Source: Megascapheus bottae (lineage: Eukaryota; Chordata; Mammalia; Rodentia; Geomyidae). From it: DNA of 64,000 nt. Both the position numbers and the translations under genes were made by a program. The notes beneath the pieces were generated by a model. The model searched no databases. It was given only the letters and a program-made list of their open reading frames with translations, and had not been told where the DNA came from. Positions 13,085 through 25,534 of the stretch are shown here, one piece after another. The DNA lies in NCBI GenBank assembly GCA_024803745.1, contig JANJXV010000013.1:29430001-29494000 (forward strand). Reading direction: 5' to 3'. Within the stretch, counting starts at the first letter, position 1. Each line of letters starts with the position of its first letter.

Positions 13085-13295
13085 TATTTTTTTCCTTACC
13101 ACTAGGATTTGAACTCTGGACTTAGAGCTAGCTTGGCCAGTACCTTACAACTTGAACCACCGCTTCCGCCCTTTTGGGTTAAGATTATTTCTCAGTGAAA
13201 GACGTATTGCATAGACCAGCCTTACTCCCATCACCCAGAGTAGCTGAGATTAAAAGTGTTGTAACCACTTTACTTTTGAGACAGTGTCATGCTAG
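13085..13295 (-). mobile_element. Old B1/ID-like SINE relic, antisense
   Basis: Antisense blocks 'ccactaggatttgaactctg', 'cttgaaccaccgct' and 'cacccagagtagctgagatt' follow the order of a rodent composite SINE, but the copy is more diverged than the rest and has no clear tail. Confidence 0.65.
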
Positions 13296-14614
13296 TACCT
13301 AGTTTAAGCTGACCTTTAAAACCCAATCCTAATAGCCACATTAACTAAGTCTCTGTGAATATAGAGGTTATATCTTGTATACCCACAAAAAAGTTCTCCA
13401 AATTTAGTAAAATTAATATTAATAGACAGTCATATGAAATACACTGAAAAATATTAAAATTGAGCACTGTTTATTTCATAGCCTTTTGAGCCATAGTCTT
13501 TTGAGGGTCTTATTTGGAGCCTTTCTTTTATTTCCTATGGAAAAAAAGCATATAATTTTCTAATACATTAATTAGCTACATGTACTACTTTTATACACTC
13601 CTAAGCTAATTTTTTAACTTCTTTCAATCCATAGGTAAAATAACATGAGAAAAATGGACATTTGAGATTTTAATTCAAAATACATGTGCTGTAGAAGCCG
13701 TGTGGCAAAGCAATTGCCTGATATTTTAAATTACTAAGAATAAAATGAGAACACTTCTTAGGAAAGTTCTCTAAATGAGAAATTCTTAGGTTTACTTGTA
13801 TATATACATTTCTTTCAATTTTACAGTCCAGGGATCCCAAACAAAATTCATCTCTAGGAATTCATTTTTATCTCTCAGGTATTTAGCTCTTCATTTATGC
13901 AGTAATAAAATTCTGCATTTCCCTATTGCTCCTGATGATGTGGCAGCAAAGAGAGCTCAGCTGAAGAGTGTTTATAAATTTCTGAATACCTGTTAAATCA
14001 TCCAGAGTAATATGAGGATTTAGTCTCATAATCCATAAGTGCTTTGAAAATGGCACATTTCTGCACCAAACATCCTAATATCTGATATGTTGGAGCCAGT
14101 ATTGCTATTCTAATAGTGTATATTTAGTGTTTATTTGAAAATTTCATTCATAATTTGATTCTCTAAAAATAATGTATATGCTGTTTTGTTGGTTTGTTTT
14201 GGAGTATTTTTTTAATTCCCGATCTTCTAGTGCATTGTTGGAATGTAGGAAAGGCATACATACCAGATGGAAATACTAAATTACAATTAAGTTAGATCAG
14301 TACATATTCATGCCATCATTCAATCTAATAGTCTTTTCTCCTAAAACTGAGAGTGACATTTATTTGGTACATAATAAAAGCACAATTTTGATGGTTGCTT
14401 GGTGTTAAAATCTTTCTATAGAGATTTGAAATATCTCCTTTACTAGAAACTTAAAAATCCATGAAAATATCCTAATACTCAATCTCTAGGATTCTCAGGA
14501 CCTTGTTCCCTGGGCTAATCCTTGATCTATACCCTTCACAGTATGGTTGGTGTTGTATCCATTTTAATTCCCCCCTCTTTTTTTTTGTTGAACCCAGATT
14601 AAAAACAGCTAGAA
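13296..14614. other. AT-rich noncoding DNA
   Basis: Nothing recognised. A 66-residue plus-strand frame at 13796-13996 has no domain signature. Confidence 0.45.
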
Positions 14615-14797
14615 GGACCGGGAGTTTTGCCTAGTGGTAGAGTGCTTGTCAAGCATGCAGGAAGACCAGGGCTCAATTCCTCGGTACCACACACATAAAA
14701 AAAAGATGGAAGTGGTACTGAGGATCAAGTGGAAGAGCTTTAGCCTTGAGAAAGTCCAAAGACAGGGCTTAAGCCCTAAGCTCAATTCCAAGACTGG
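14615..14797 (+). mobile_element. ID-like SINE, sense
   Basis: It has the opening 'ggagttttgcctagtggtag', the middle 'ggtaccacacacataaaaaa', and the end 'ctcaattccaagactggcat', in the family order. An AAAT-type tail follows directly. Confidence 0.93.
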
Positions 14798-14841
14798 CAT
14801 AAATAAATAAATACATAAATAAATAAATAAATAAATAAATA
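14798..14841. repeat. (AAAT)n tail/microsatellite
   Basis: About ten tetranucleotide units, apparently grown from the poly(A) tail of the preceding SINE. Confidence 0.92.
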
Positions 14842-15900
14842 TATTGAATGGATGAATCAGATTCTAGATTGTCCTTATGGTGATTAAAATGATCTGTTAA
14901 TACCACTATATTAAACTTAGTGTGTTCGATTAATGCAATTCCTTCTTTAGCTTCACTCTCTCTCCTACCTTTAGAGATGGCAATGTGAACAGAGGCTGGG
15001 TCAATTTCTACTTCCTCCATCTTGAGAATACTTTCCTGTCTCCACCTGCATAACATTTTTATCTTTGTATCTATCTGAAACACTCTTTCTGGAGGTTTTC
15101 TACTAGCCCACTGGCTGTTAATTAGACATGTTTTTTCCCAGTGACATGCCCACTTTCCACTATCAGTTTTCTCCATACCTTACTGCAGTCACTGAATTTA
15201 TTGTGTACCTTGTTTCATGGATTTGTTTTGTTAAGGAAGGATCTTTCTTGCTTAGTGATTAGTACTTGGTATTACAAAGAAATTATTATGGTGTAATATG
15301 TTCAAAAATTAACTCTGTCACTTAAGTATGAGGTTTTTTCCTTACATTTTACCTTTTAAAGAAAAGGTGAAAATTATGAGGGGAAAACTAAGCTATATGA
15401 ATGCACATTGTCTGGAATTAAACCAGAATCTGACCACAGTAGCCTTACCCTTCCAGAAACATGGCTGTGTCGCCCTTGTAACCTACAAACATGTCATTTC
15501 CCATTTAGCCTCCAGGGACACCAAGGACAAATTCCATGTTTCTTTCAGCAAACAAAACAGCTAGTGAAATTAAACGTCCATTTTTCAATCATTACAATTC
15601 TGAGTCTTTCACTCCGGAAAGCACTCTGCTTGTTATTCCATTATTTGTTCACATTTATGTGTCAACAGAAAAAGCCTCTGTGAAAGGGCAGCTCTTTGAA
15701 AACATTTTACAATTCCTATCACTCACATAATGGGTTGCATACTAGTGTAGTTACCTACGTCTATTCACTTCACATTAATAAGACAGTATTTACTATGACT
15801 TCTTTGTTTTTCTTAATTAATCTGATATCTGTAAAAAATAATGTTTGGGCTCTTGGGGCTTATATTGTTATTTGTGCTGAATGATTTATTTTTGCTTAAT
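14842..15900. other. Noncoding DNA, no repeat recognised
   Basis: Overlapping short open frames exist in both directions (a 135-residue minus frame at 14769-15176 and 60-90-residue plus frames at 15328-15884). They overlap across frames and lack motifs. The minus frame runs through the AAAT tail of the SINE, which argues against a real protein. Confidence 0.45.
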
Positions 15901-15904
15901 TTTA

Positions 15905-15992
15905 TTTTGTCAGTGCTGGAGATTGAATTTACAACCTCACACTTACAGAATACTGTCTTACCACTAAGCTAGATACTTAGCTACTGTCTTGC
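15905..15992 (-). mobile_element. Short ID-like SINE fragment, antisense
   Basis: 'gtcagtgctggagattgaat' followed by 'cttaccactaagctag' matches the antisense ends of an ID/tRNA-derived SINE with the middle missing. Confidence 0.6.
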
Positions 15993-16846
15993 TTTTCTAA
16001 AGAGCAAGTTTTTCATGAGAAAAGGATCATCTAATATAGACTAGACACATACATGTATAGAAAGCAATGTGTGATATTCTTTTGAAGAGTTGTCTGTGAA
16101 TTTGAGGCAAGGTACTTAAAATTCCCAGAAATTGTTAAAATTTCCCTTTCCTTTTAATTCTTATTTAGATATGCATGCAAGTGTTCCAAAATATATGGAT
16201 TAAATTTGAAGAATATGCATTGCTATCATTTTTTTCTAGACTAGTGAATTCAGAAAGAATGATGAATCTTCTCATTAGTGATACATTTAAAAAGGAGTAA
16301 GAAGCAAAATGTGAGCATGCAATAGAACGTAAGTATAAAATTACAAGGGGAAATGTTTTTAAAATAGATCAGAGTTTTAAAAAATCATTAGACTATGACT
16401 TGAATTAAATAGTATTTGGAGAAAAAAATTCTTACCATTTTGTTGACTCCTTAAATTCCTTTTGGCTTACACAGTTTTCAGAGATTCATATAAAAGCATA
16501 TGAAAATTCCATTTGGTTTAGTAACTTATTGACTCATACACAGATGTTGTATGAAGTCTTTAGTAAAATGAACTGAGAAACCAATGTATCATGTACCTAT
16601 CCACTAAAAGAAGGTGAAAGGTAAATATTCCTCAATTTCAGTGGATCTGAGAGGTCACAACTTTGTCTCTAACACCAGCAACTGAGTGGTACATGGTAAG
16701 TATAAAGTAAAATCATTGACAAAAAAAATTGTCAAGCAATTATATTTAGTATTTTGTAGCAATTTAAGTTCAGTTAAAACTATGTCATTTTGTTATATAA
16801 TCTCATCTTACATATTTTCAGGTAGTAGATACATTTTGAATTTATT
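15993..16846. other. AT-rich noncoding DNA
   Basis: No gene or repeat recognised. Confidence 0.45.
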
Positions 16847-16863
16847 AAGAAAAAATTGTAATT

Positions 16864-18344
16864 CTTTGATATTTTTATTATAATTAATAAAAGGGTTACA
16901 TGATATTTTCCAGATAGAAGGTATATTAATTCATATACATTGATACCCTTTCACATGTCTTGGTCCCCATTATCCACCCCTTCCACCACCCCATCTTGTT
17001 TTCCCCTCTTCCCTATCCAATTTCAAATAACCAAATACAAATATATCCGATATATCAGATAACAAAGTGAGATACTGTAACAATATGTGATAACCAAGGA
17101 ACAGCAAAAGAGATGAGAGATAACATAGTACCTTAAGGACAACAATCACTCATTATATGGCTTTTGTTTCTATATCCTAGAGGTCCTTTCAATTAGCTTC
17201 ATACTATATGGCCTTATGTATCAAGGTTTTGCTCTATTGCAAATCTCTGCTAGGAGAGCCCAAGGTTTCTACTGATTATGACAAATGAGGGAAACCATTG
17301 AGCCTATGTTCCTTTGAGTCTGGCTTACTTCACTTAACATGATTTTTTTCTAAGTCTTTCCCATTTCCTAACAAATGGGGTGATGTCGTTCTTTCTGACA
17401 GCAGCATGGAATTCCATTGTGTACAAATACCACATCTTGTTGATCCACTCATCAACTGAGGGACATGTGGGTTGGTTCCATATCTTTGCTATGGTAAATA
17501 GTGCTGCAATGAACATTGTTGTGCTAGTGGATTTGGTATGTCCTTGTTTCTGGATGATTGGGTAAATGCTTAGTATTGGAATTGCTGGGTCATAGGGGAG
17601 CTCTATGTTTAGTCTTTTGAGGCACTGCCATACTGCTTTCCATAGTGGTTGAACGAGTTTGCACTCCCACCAACAGTGCAGTAGTGATCCCTCCTGGCCA
17701 CATCCCCTTCAGCATCTGTTGATTAGTTTTCCCGATCCTGATGATTCTAACTGGAGTAAGGTGGAATCTTAGCGTTGTTTTGATGGAGCTAAAAAAATAG
17801 AATGAAAGAAAGATAGCCTCTTCAACAAGTTGTGCTGGCAGAACTGGTTAAGCACCTGCAGAAAACTAAAGTTGGATCCTTCTTTGTCACCTTGCACTAG
17901 AATTAACTCCAAATGGATCAAAGACCTGGAGGTAAAAGCTGGCACACTGAAAACTTTACAAGAAGGAATAGGTGATACACTAGGTCTCCTTGGCAAAGGT
18001 CGAAATTTTCTTAAGAAGGACCAAGAATCACAACAAATCAGAGAAAGGCTGGATAAGTGGGACTGCATTAAACTGCAGAGCTTTTGTATGGCAAAGGACA
18101 TAACTAGTAAATTAATTAGGAAGCCTACAGAATGGGAGAAGATCTTCACCAACCATACAGCGGACAAAGGCCTCATATCTAAAACATATCAACAACTCAA
18201 AGAATTGAATCACTCCAAAACTAATCTCCAAAGTAACAACCATCCCATTAAAAAATGGGCCAAAGACTTAGAATGTCTTCTCTGAAGACGAAACAAAAAT
18301 GGCCTATAGACACATGAAGACATGTTCAACATCTCTGGTCATAA
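16864..18344 (-). mobile_element. LINE-1 with 5' inversion (twin priming)
   Basis: The 3' part, about 16864-17785, is antisense: T-rich 3' end, pyrimidine-rich 3' untranslated region, then antisense ORF2 C-terminus. At about 17785 the orientation flips, and 17788-18344 reads ORF2 in sense. In ORF2 order, the sense part stops at 'ctggtcataaaagaaa' and the antisense part resumes at 'atcaaaacaac', the next bases in intact copies such as the one at 27.68 kb, so little or nothing was lost at the junction. Flanks 16847-16863 and 18345-18361 match at 15 of 17 positions, so both halves are one insertion. Confidence 0.92.
17830..18285 (+). pseudogene. LINE-1 ORF2 fragment, inverted segment
   Basis: This 151-residue open frame is part of the reverse-transcriptase-encoding ORF2, downstream of the catalytic core. 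Residues near the start read [19 protein letters not shown] and the middle reads WDCIKLQSFCMAKDITSKL, both shared with the LINE-1 copies at 54.2 and 63.0 kb. It has no start region, no catalytic motif and lies in the inverted half of the element, so it cannot encode a working protein. Its openness probably reflects recent insertion. Confidence 0.9.
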
Positions 18345-18448
18345 AAGAAAAAGTTGTTATTAAAGACTTAAACTGCATTTTCATAGCCAACAGAGGTTGA
18401 GATATTTATTATGAATTCCACTAAAAGCTTTTGAAATTCAATCTGTAA

Positions 18449-18655
18449 CTTGTCTTTCTACCTTTCACTTTCTCTCCCTTCCTCCCTATCGTTTCCTTCT
18501 TTTTTCTTTTCCATCTTTCCTTCTATTTTGTATTTTCTTTCTTTTTCCTCCTTTTTGCTTCTTTGTTTCTTTTGTTCATCCTCATTTCTTCCCCTTTTCC
18601 ATTCTCTCTCTCTCTTGCTTTCTCTTTCTCTTTTTCTCTGTCTCACTCTCACACT
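18449..18655 (+). repeat. Polypyrimidine tract with short CT and CA runs
   Basis: About 200 bases consist almost entirely of C and T on the plus strand, grading into (TC)n and then (AC)n near 18645-18665. Open frames on both strands here are low-complexity artefacts. Confidence 0.9.
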
Positions 18656-18669
18656 CACACACAAACACA

Positions 18670-21090
18670 TACATTCCCCCTTCTCTTCATTTTCTCTGTA
18701 ATGTTCGATATCAGTGTAAATAGCATTTAAGCATCATAATAGGGTCTAAAGATTAAATAACAAAAACATTAACTATCTCAGCTCTTATACCTCTGATAAA
18801 ATATTAATAATAATAGGTGTTCGTGAAATAATTAGAAATGGCTTATTGAACTCAATTCTTTTTTGTTTCTGCTCTGTCATAAGTAATTAATTAAAAAAGG
18901 AATGTCTGCATCTATTTCTGAGGATGGAAACACTATATATTTACATTTCTAGGCTTTGGAACAGATCCATAGTTCACATGAAAAATGTAACTAATATGAT
19001 CAAATTTGAAGTCTATTCTACAGAAAAATTTGTAAAATATATAAGTTGTAGAAAACATTAAAATAGTTCAGAGTATAAGGCTAATAACACTGCTTGATTG
19101 CTAAGCTCATGACAGTGCCTTTTGACTCCCAAAATGTCTATCCTAAGGGAGGAAGCAGTCAGGTAGCTTATACAAATAACAAAATCAAGGGAAGGAGATT
19201 GCTTGGGTAAGAAAAGGGTAAATTTTTTTTTAAAAGAAAGGGTGGCATGGATCAAGATGCACTGTATTCATAAACTGACTTTTTGAATGGCAACTTCTTT
19301 GTACATATAATGTAAAAATAATAAGAATATAAATATGCTGTACATCTAAATATTTAAATCATCAAGAACTAAAGATCAAGTGGTAGTATTTGTAGTAACC
19401 AGGAGACTGGTAAAGGACATTGATAAATGGTTAGAAGAATGCATAACAAGATGATACAAATTTATAAGCACATCTGAGGGTAGAGGTGATCAGAAGACAA
19501 TATTAATGGCCTCTGAAATACTGATCTTTTCTTAACCCTGTAAGAGTTGAAAAAAGGAATATTCAGATTGCATTTTTAGCTCAATTACATTTCACATTAA
19601 ATTGTGTTTGATCACAAATACTCTGTACAACTTACCTTCTCACTTTAAAACCTTAATAAGGATAACTAAATTTGGGGCACTGTAATGTCAAATTCAATGG
19701 AATATAGTCCTGATAAATAATACCGGGGGCTGGACATAGGTAATATTTGATAGAATGAAGCAATTATTTGTATCATTAATCCACTGGGGGAAAAGATAGG
19801 CCTATTTAACAGGCTACTTCTCAATCATAAATGTGGGAATAAAAGAAAGCAATTGTCATGGTCACAACTGGCAGCTATTACCAACTGAATAAAATTCAAC
19901 TGGCTTCAGAGCAACAAAAGCCAAAGGAAATGTCTTGTCAGCAATGAAGTCCCACCTGATTCCCAAGTGTAATTTCACTGTAAGTTTCAATTGCATTTCT
20001 TCCATCTGTAGCTAGCTCCTTATACAGATTTACCAATGAGTAGGTGCCATTTAACCCAGCTACTGATGAAGGTGATGAAGGCAGAATGGTAGCACTCAAG
20101 GAAACAACTTTTTGTATATATAAGCAGTCATATATATATGTATATAAAAATATATATACAATATTACAAAAATACAAATATGAAAAATCCTTAAGATTAG
20201 TATAATAGCACAGAAATATCATAATAGAGACAGAAAAATCACTTTTTTAGTTCTGATTTTCTTTTAATCAACTGGAAGTTAAGGTACTGTTTTATGTACT
20301 ATAAATTCTTTTGACTAGCAATTTAAGTCATGATTCAAACTATTATTTAAACTGTATCAAGAAAACACAGGATATATTTACATTCATTTTGTTTTGTTAC
20401 AGGAAATTTTGTTTTGAGATTTTAATTTATTAGCCTGCTAAGAAATTTGTTTGTATATGTAAACTGAAGAAACACCATTTCCCTTTATATTAGTATTACA
20501 ATAATACATTTACATAGTCTATTACAAATGCAGGTTGGATACCTCTGAGACAAATAATCACATATTAGAAGCACATCAATTGTGTGCATTTTAGTTTAAA
20601 GAGAGTTGGCCAATTTTCATTTATCTTAGTGCAAAAATGTCCCAAAGGAATGCCTTCTCTGAGATTCCCAGAAACATTGACATTCTTTGATTTGAATTAA
20701 ACAGTTTATTATATTGAGATTTTCTCATTTTTTTAATAAGCCTATGAGAGAAAAAATGGTAAATCAAAATTTTGGGATATACAAATAAATATATGTCAGA
20801 TATTTTTAAAAAATCTTATCTTTATTTCTTTACAGATAGTAACATCAAACAACACACAGTATAAGGAATGTGAATAAAAATTTATTGTCTGAGAATTGTT
20901 TTAGATACTACAGAATCCTCTAGAATACACAGGAGCAAAGAAAAACAGCTATTATAATGATAAGCTACACAATAAGTGAACATGAAGAATAGAAGAAAGT
21001 GTCCTTGAAATGAATAAAGATTCTAAGACAATGATAATAATCATAAAAGAAGGGCTTTGGGTAGTAGAATTAACTGATAGTTAAGAATTT
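18670..21090. other. AT-rich noncoding DNA with a short AT-repeat
   Basis: A TATA-rich patch lies at about 20118-20160. No gene or recognisable transposon is visible. Short frames at 19058-19255 and 19938-20222 have no signature. Confidence 0.45.
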
Positions 21091-21099
21091 CATATTTTT

Positions 21100-22340
21100 T
21101 TTTCATATATTTCTAGTGTAATTAATAGAAGGGTTACATTATATTCACCAGATAGAAGGTGCATTAATTCACATATGTTGATAACCTTTCTCATGTCTTG
21201 GTTCCCAGTTCCCTCCCCCAGACCCCCACCACTCATCTTGTTTTCCCCCTTCCCTGCCCAATTTCAAATAACCAAATACAAATATATCCAATATATCAGA
21301 TAACAAAGTGAGATACTGTAACAATATGAGATAATCCAGGGACAACAAAAGAGATGAGAGATAACATAGTACCTTAAGGACAATAATCATTGATTACATG
21401 GCTTTTGTTTCTATATCCTAGAGGTCCTTTCATTTAGCATCATACTGTATGGCCTTATGTATCTAGGTTTCGCTCTATTGCAAATCTCTGCTAGGAGAGC
21501 CCAAAGTTTCTACTGATTATGACAAATGGGGGAAACCATTGAGCCTATGTTCCTTTGAGTCTGGCTTACTTCACTTAACATGATTTTTTTCTAAGTCTTT
21601 CCATTTCCTAACAAATGGGGTGATGTCGTTCTTTCTGACAGCAGCATGGAATTCCATTGTGTACAAATACCACATCTTATTGATCCACTCATCAACTGAG
21701 GGACATCTGGGTTGGTTCCATATCTTTGCTATGGTAAATAGTGCTGCAATGAACATTGTTGTGCTAGTGGGTTTATTATGTCCTTGTTTCTGGGCAATTG
21801 GGTAAATGCCTAGTATTGGAATTGCTGGGTAATAGAGGAGCTCTATGCCATACTGCTTTCCATAGTGGTTGAACAAGTTTGCACTCCCACCAACAGTGTA
21901 GTAGTGATCCCTCCTGGCCACATTCCCTCCAGCATCTGTTGTTATTAGATTTCTTGATCCTGGCCATTCTAACTGGAGCGAGGTGGAATCTTAGAGTTGT
22001 TTTGATTTGCATTTCTTTTATGACCAGAGATGTTGAACATTTCTTCATGTGTCTATAGGTCATTTTTATTTCTTCTTCAGCGAAGACTCTCTTTCAGTCT
22101 TTGGCCCATCTTTTAAAGGGGTAGTTGTTTCTTTGGAGAGATTCAATTTTTTGAGCTGTTGATATATTTTAGATATGAGGCCTTTGTCTGTTGTATGGTT
22201 GGTGAAGATCTTGTCCCATTCTGTAGGCTTCCTAATTAATTTAGTAGCTATGTCCTTTGCCCTAGAGAAGCTCTGCAGTTTAATGCAGTGCCACTTATCC
22301 AGCCTTTCTCTTATTTGTTATGATTCAGAACTCTTTCTTG
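21100..22340 (-). mobile_element. 5'-truncated LINE-1, antisense, long copy
   Basis: From the T-rich 3' end at about 21100 it covers the 3' untranslated region and roughly 250 codons of ORF2 in antisense. Minus-strand translation contains TIAKIWNQPRCPSVDEWINK and further upstream [20 protein letters not shown]. About 20 bases present in sister copies ('tttagtcttttgaggcactg' at 17608) are missing between 'ctctatg' and 'ccatactgc' near 21846, which shifts the frame. It ends in 'cagaactctttcttg' near 22340. No convincing target-site duplication was found. Confidence 0.92.
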
Positions 22341-22414
22341 TTTCAATTAATGATTCTCCAGTGGAAGAGCAGAGATGGCGGGATTATGACATTGGATTTC
22401 TTTTAAAGTAATTA

Positions 22415-22605
22415 ATTCAATGTTTCTCAAGCTCAACAAAAGTAACATTTTGTGATAAATATTCCTATGTATGTGTGGGTGGTGATGTAGTGGCCCACAC
22501 ATTATAAAATGCTAATGGCTTTTATAGATACTACCCAGTTAAAACTAGTTTTGACTATCTTGTTAGAGTTATCTTCAGATATTACCAAAAATCATCTTTG
22601 ACTTC
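22415..22605 (+). mobile_element. MER5A-like hAT-Charlie DNA transposon relic
   Basis: The order 'aatgtttctcaa', 'acattataaaatg', 'atactacccagt' and 'cttcagatattaccaaa' parallels the nonautonomous MER5A element shared by placental mammals. High divergence fits that age. Terminal repeats are not clear. Confidence 0.5.
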
Positions 22606-22905
22606 ATCTATTTTACTCTTATAACTAATTTCCTGCATGGATATATAAACTTATTGTAATCGCTATGAGAAACTGGTCTTGAGATCTTGATGGACTTGTT
22701 GAAGGCTGATTTGAAATACAAGGAGGTGATTCTGGTAGAAAAGTTCCATCGTATGAATCTGAAAATCAAGCTTGTGAATCCTCCTTCTACTATTAGTTTG
22801 TGTTTCTATAGCAAAGAGAACAAATTTAGCAATGGAGAATCATGGAGATGGAAATGGAGTGTCATCAACTTGATCAGAGTTTTCATGATTTACTTCGAAA
22901 TCCAA
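22606..22905. other. Unassigned, contains start of a 121-residue open frame
   Basis: A plus-strand frame at 22687-23052 (start MMDLLKADLKYKEVILVEKF) crosses from this unassigned sequence into an LTR-like repeat, so it is unlikely to be a gene. I do not recognise its first 70 residues. Confidence 0.4.
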
Positions 22906-22909
22906 AGAT

Positions 22910-23335
22910 ATGTGTTTAGGGTTAACTCCCAAAGCAGCAGCATTGAGAGATTGTGGGGTAACTATATCATGAAGGCTGACTTTGCCGATAACCTTATTAA
23001 GGGACTTAATAGCCACCGGGAAAATATGGAAACTTTTGAAGGTAGGGTCTAGTTGGAAAAAGTGGATCATGAAGGTATATATATATTTTTTTTCTTCCCT
23101 CTTAGCTTCCTGGCTGTTATAAAATGAGCAGCTTAGTTATCTTCTGCCATGTACATATACCATGATTCTGTCATGATGTGATGCCTTTCTACAAATCTGT
23201 AAGTAATGTGAACAACTGACTGTGGACTTGAACTTCTGAAGTTATTAGCCAACATAAACTTTTTCTTCTTTAAGTTTATTTCTTTCAAGTATTTTGTCAG
23301 AGCAATAGAAAGCAAAATAGCACAGAAGACAGAAC
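22910..23335 (+). mobile_element. MaLR-like LTR, sense, diverged
   Basis: The order of blocks matches mammalian MaLR-type LTRs: 'gtggggtaactatatcatga', 'ggtagggtctagttgga', 'agcttcctggctgttat', 'gccaacataaactttttctt' and 'gtattttgtcagagcaatag'. An AATAAA-type signal is degraded to 'cataaa' near 23252. Only an isolated LTR is visible, with no internal region. Family assignment is from memory and approximate. Confidence 0.6.
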
Positions 23336-23339
23336 AACA

Positions 23340-23418
23340 GTTTTTTCTTCCTTCCTTCTTCCTTCCCACTTCCTTCCTTTCTATCTTTCTTTCTTTCTTA
23401 CTTTCTTTTTCTTTCTTA
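23340..23418. repeat. (TTCC)n/(TTTC)n low-complexity tract
   Basis: Pyrimidine-only tetranucleotide repeats just downstream of the LTR-like element. Confidence 0.88.
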
Positions 23419-23419
23419 A

Positions 23420-25228
23420 AAATTATATTAGGGAATGAAAGCTTTATGTCTCTTAAAAAGGTAATTGTTCAGTGCATTATAGAAGCTCAGTTAAAAGTCC
23501 ATATTCTTGGTCGTATTTCTATATTCTTGGCAAATACCTTAAAGTCAATTCTCAACAACTGTAAAAATACACTATTTCTATTCTAAATTTATACATTATA
23601 TTGTTTGAGTATTTGCATCTTTTGGGAAATTCATGGTGAAAGTTAATCAACAAGGCAGTGAGTGACCTTAGAATTAGGAGATTAAACAGCTATGGAAGGA
23701 AGCTCACACAGAGTTTCCTTTCTTCCCTCAAGAAGGGTTTTTGTTTTCCTTTCCCTTATTCCTTTCCAATGAGAGAGAACATGGCCGTTCCTCCTCTTCC
23801 AAGATGTCTTAGCCTTGAATGCCTCATCTTGGAAGAAAGAGTCTATCAGCTCTCTCTGGTCACAGATCCTGCCTGTTTCTTAATCTTGAACAATTTCACT
23901 GCTTGATCTAGAACAATGAAATTTCGATTACTATTTGACTAGTCTAATGCATGCTATCATAGTAGTACAAATGGTCTAAGATGTATGTGAAACTGATTCC
24001 AGTTCTTGAAATAGCTTGTCAGAGATATGATAAACCAAAGCACAATGTTAATTCAAACCCGTTTGTCTTACTCCTGCTTCTAATCAGTACGTTGTATTGC
24101 TTTCTAGAATTAGTAACCACAGTATATGAATTCATGGTTCAAGTCACAATTTGTTAAGATTGATAAAATAAGATAGAAATATAGAAACAGAAATGGTATA
24201 TATACTCTATATCTTGTTTTATATTTTGTAAACTTGTGTAATATTTGTATATAATGATTACTAAATAGTCTATCAGAGAATATTCATGAAATCAATGTCA
24301 AAAATAGACCCCTGATGGAACTGAAAATGAGCAAGTAATACTTGGTTTAGTTTCTCGAAAGCTACTTCAAAGAAAATACAAGTTCTTAAGAGGACAACTA
24401 ATTGGTTCTTTGCTAATTAGATTTCAGGAACAAATTGTTTTCCTGTTTTTGAAACTGGTATTTGTAGAAACTCTTATGCACAGCTACCATAACAGTGAAT
24501 AAACCTTTTGAATTGAAGCCATCATCCATAACTCCCCCTTTTCTCCCAACCTACAAGTTGAGGCCAGGTTCTAGTAAGTTAAAGAATGCAGGACAATTTG
24601 CATTTCAAAGGTATATGAATGAATGAAGTTCTGTCAGTTCCACTCCTAAGAATTATGCAAATCACAGCCTGATAAGAGGTCTTTAAATAAATGAGTTAAT
24701 TAGCCTTCAAAATATTCAATAGAACTTTCATTTTTAATGCAAAGCTAAAAAGGAAAGCTTGATAACCTGACAGTACCATTGTCTCTGTACTTACCACCCT
24801 CCCTTGCTGTGATTTCTTCTTTTTTTTGAAAACAGGTTTTTCTTTCTTCATTATGAAAACGACAATAAGTAGGCAAATAATAAGCTGTGAATACAAATTA
24901 TTGTTGTACACAGCCCCAGGAGGCCCAGATAGTATTATAGCTAAAGAGGGAAAAGAAGCCATAAAAACACTTGTGTAAGCAGTTAGACCAAGATAATAAG
25001 GATTCATGACAGGAGAGAAGAGAAGAAAGAATGGAAGAATTAGAGCCATGTAAACTACTCACCTCACATAAATATTTTCCCAATAGTGAATATATGCTGA
25101 ATTTTATTCATTTAGGAGACTTAATTTTGCTTTTGTTTAGAAATACTTGGAAAATAACTAAGGTTTTTATTACTAAAGCTAATCATACTACTTAATTCTG
25201 CCAGATGAATAAGCTGAAGAAAGTAAGT
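23420..25228. other. AT-rich noncoding DNA
   Basis: No transposon recognised. A 117-residue minus frame at 24696-25049 (MALILPFFLLFSPV start) is hydrophobic and overlaps another frame; no family is recognised and no splice or promoter evidence is seen. Confidence 0.4.
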
Positions 25229-25229
25229 T

Positions 25230-25245
25230 TGTGTGTGTGTATGTG

Positions 25246-25304
<59 letters not shown>

Positions 25305-25312
25305 GTGTGTGT
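25230..25312. repeat. (TG)n microsatellite
   Basis: About 40 TG units with occasional A and C interruptions; it abuts the next SINE. Confidence 0.97.
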
Positions 25313-25313
25313 A

Positions 25314-25534
25314 TGGGGAGGTGTCATGGGGCTTGAACTCTAGACCTGGGCACTGTCCCTGAACTCTTCAACTCAAGGATACTACCCTACCCCTGAGGCA
25401 GAGCCCCACTTCCCATTTTCTAGTTATTAATTCGAGATAAGAGCCTCAAGTTCTTTTGTGTCCAGACTGGTTTTGAACTTTGATCCACAGATCTCAGACT
25501 CCTGAGTACAGGCATGAGCCACCACACCCTGCTA
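25314..25534 (-). mobile_element. Composite B1/ID SINE, antisense
   Basis: Antisense blocks run 'ggggcttgaactctagacct', 'ctgaactcttcaactcaagg', 'ttttctagttattaattcga' and 'gcatgagccaccacaccctg', the full family order. The (TG)n tract sits exactly at its tail, so the microsatellite may have grown next to the SINE 3' end. Confidence 0.92.

Noticed and set aside
14769..15176. 135-residue minus-strand open frame
   Set aside because: Its C-terminal part is a translation of the (AAAT)n tail of a SINE (LFIYLFMYLFI-type text), so it is a repeat artefact at least in part.
17769..18176. 135-residue minus-strand open frame
   Set aside because: It is the antisense shadow of LINE-1 ORF2 in the inverted half of the element.
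22687..23052. 121-residue open frame on the plus strand as a possible gene
   Set aside because: Its second half lies in a MaLR-like LTR, its residues match no family I know, and no promoter, splice or codon evidence supports it.
24696..25049. Hydrophobic 117-residue minus-strand frame as a membrane protein
   Set aside because: Overlaps another frame in the same strand, T-rich composition alone gives hydrophobic translations, and no motif is seen.
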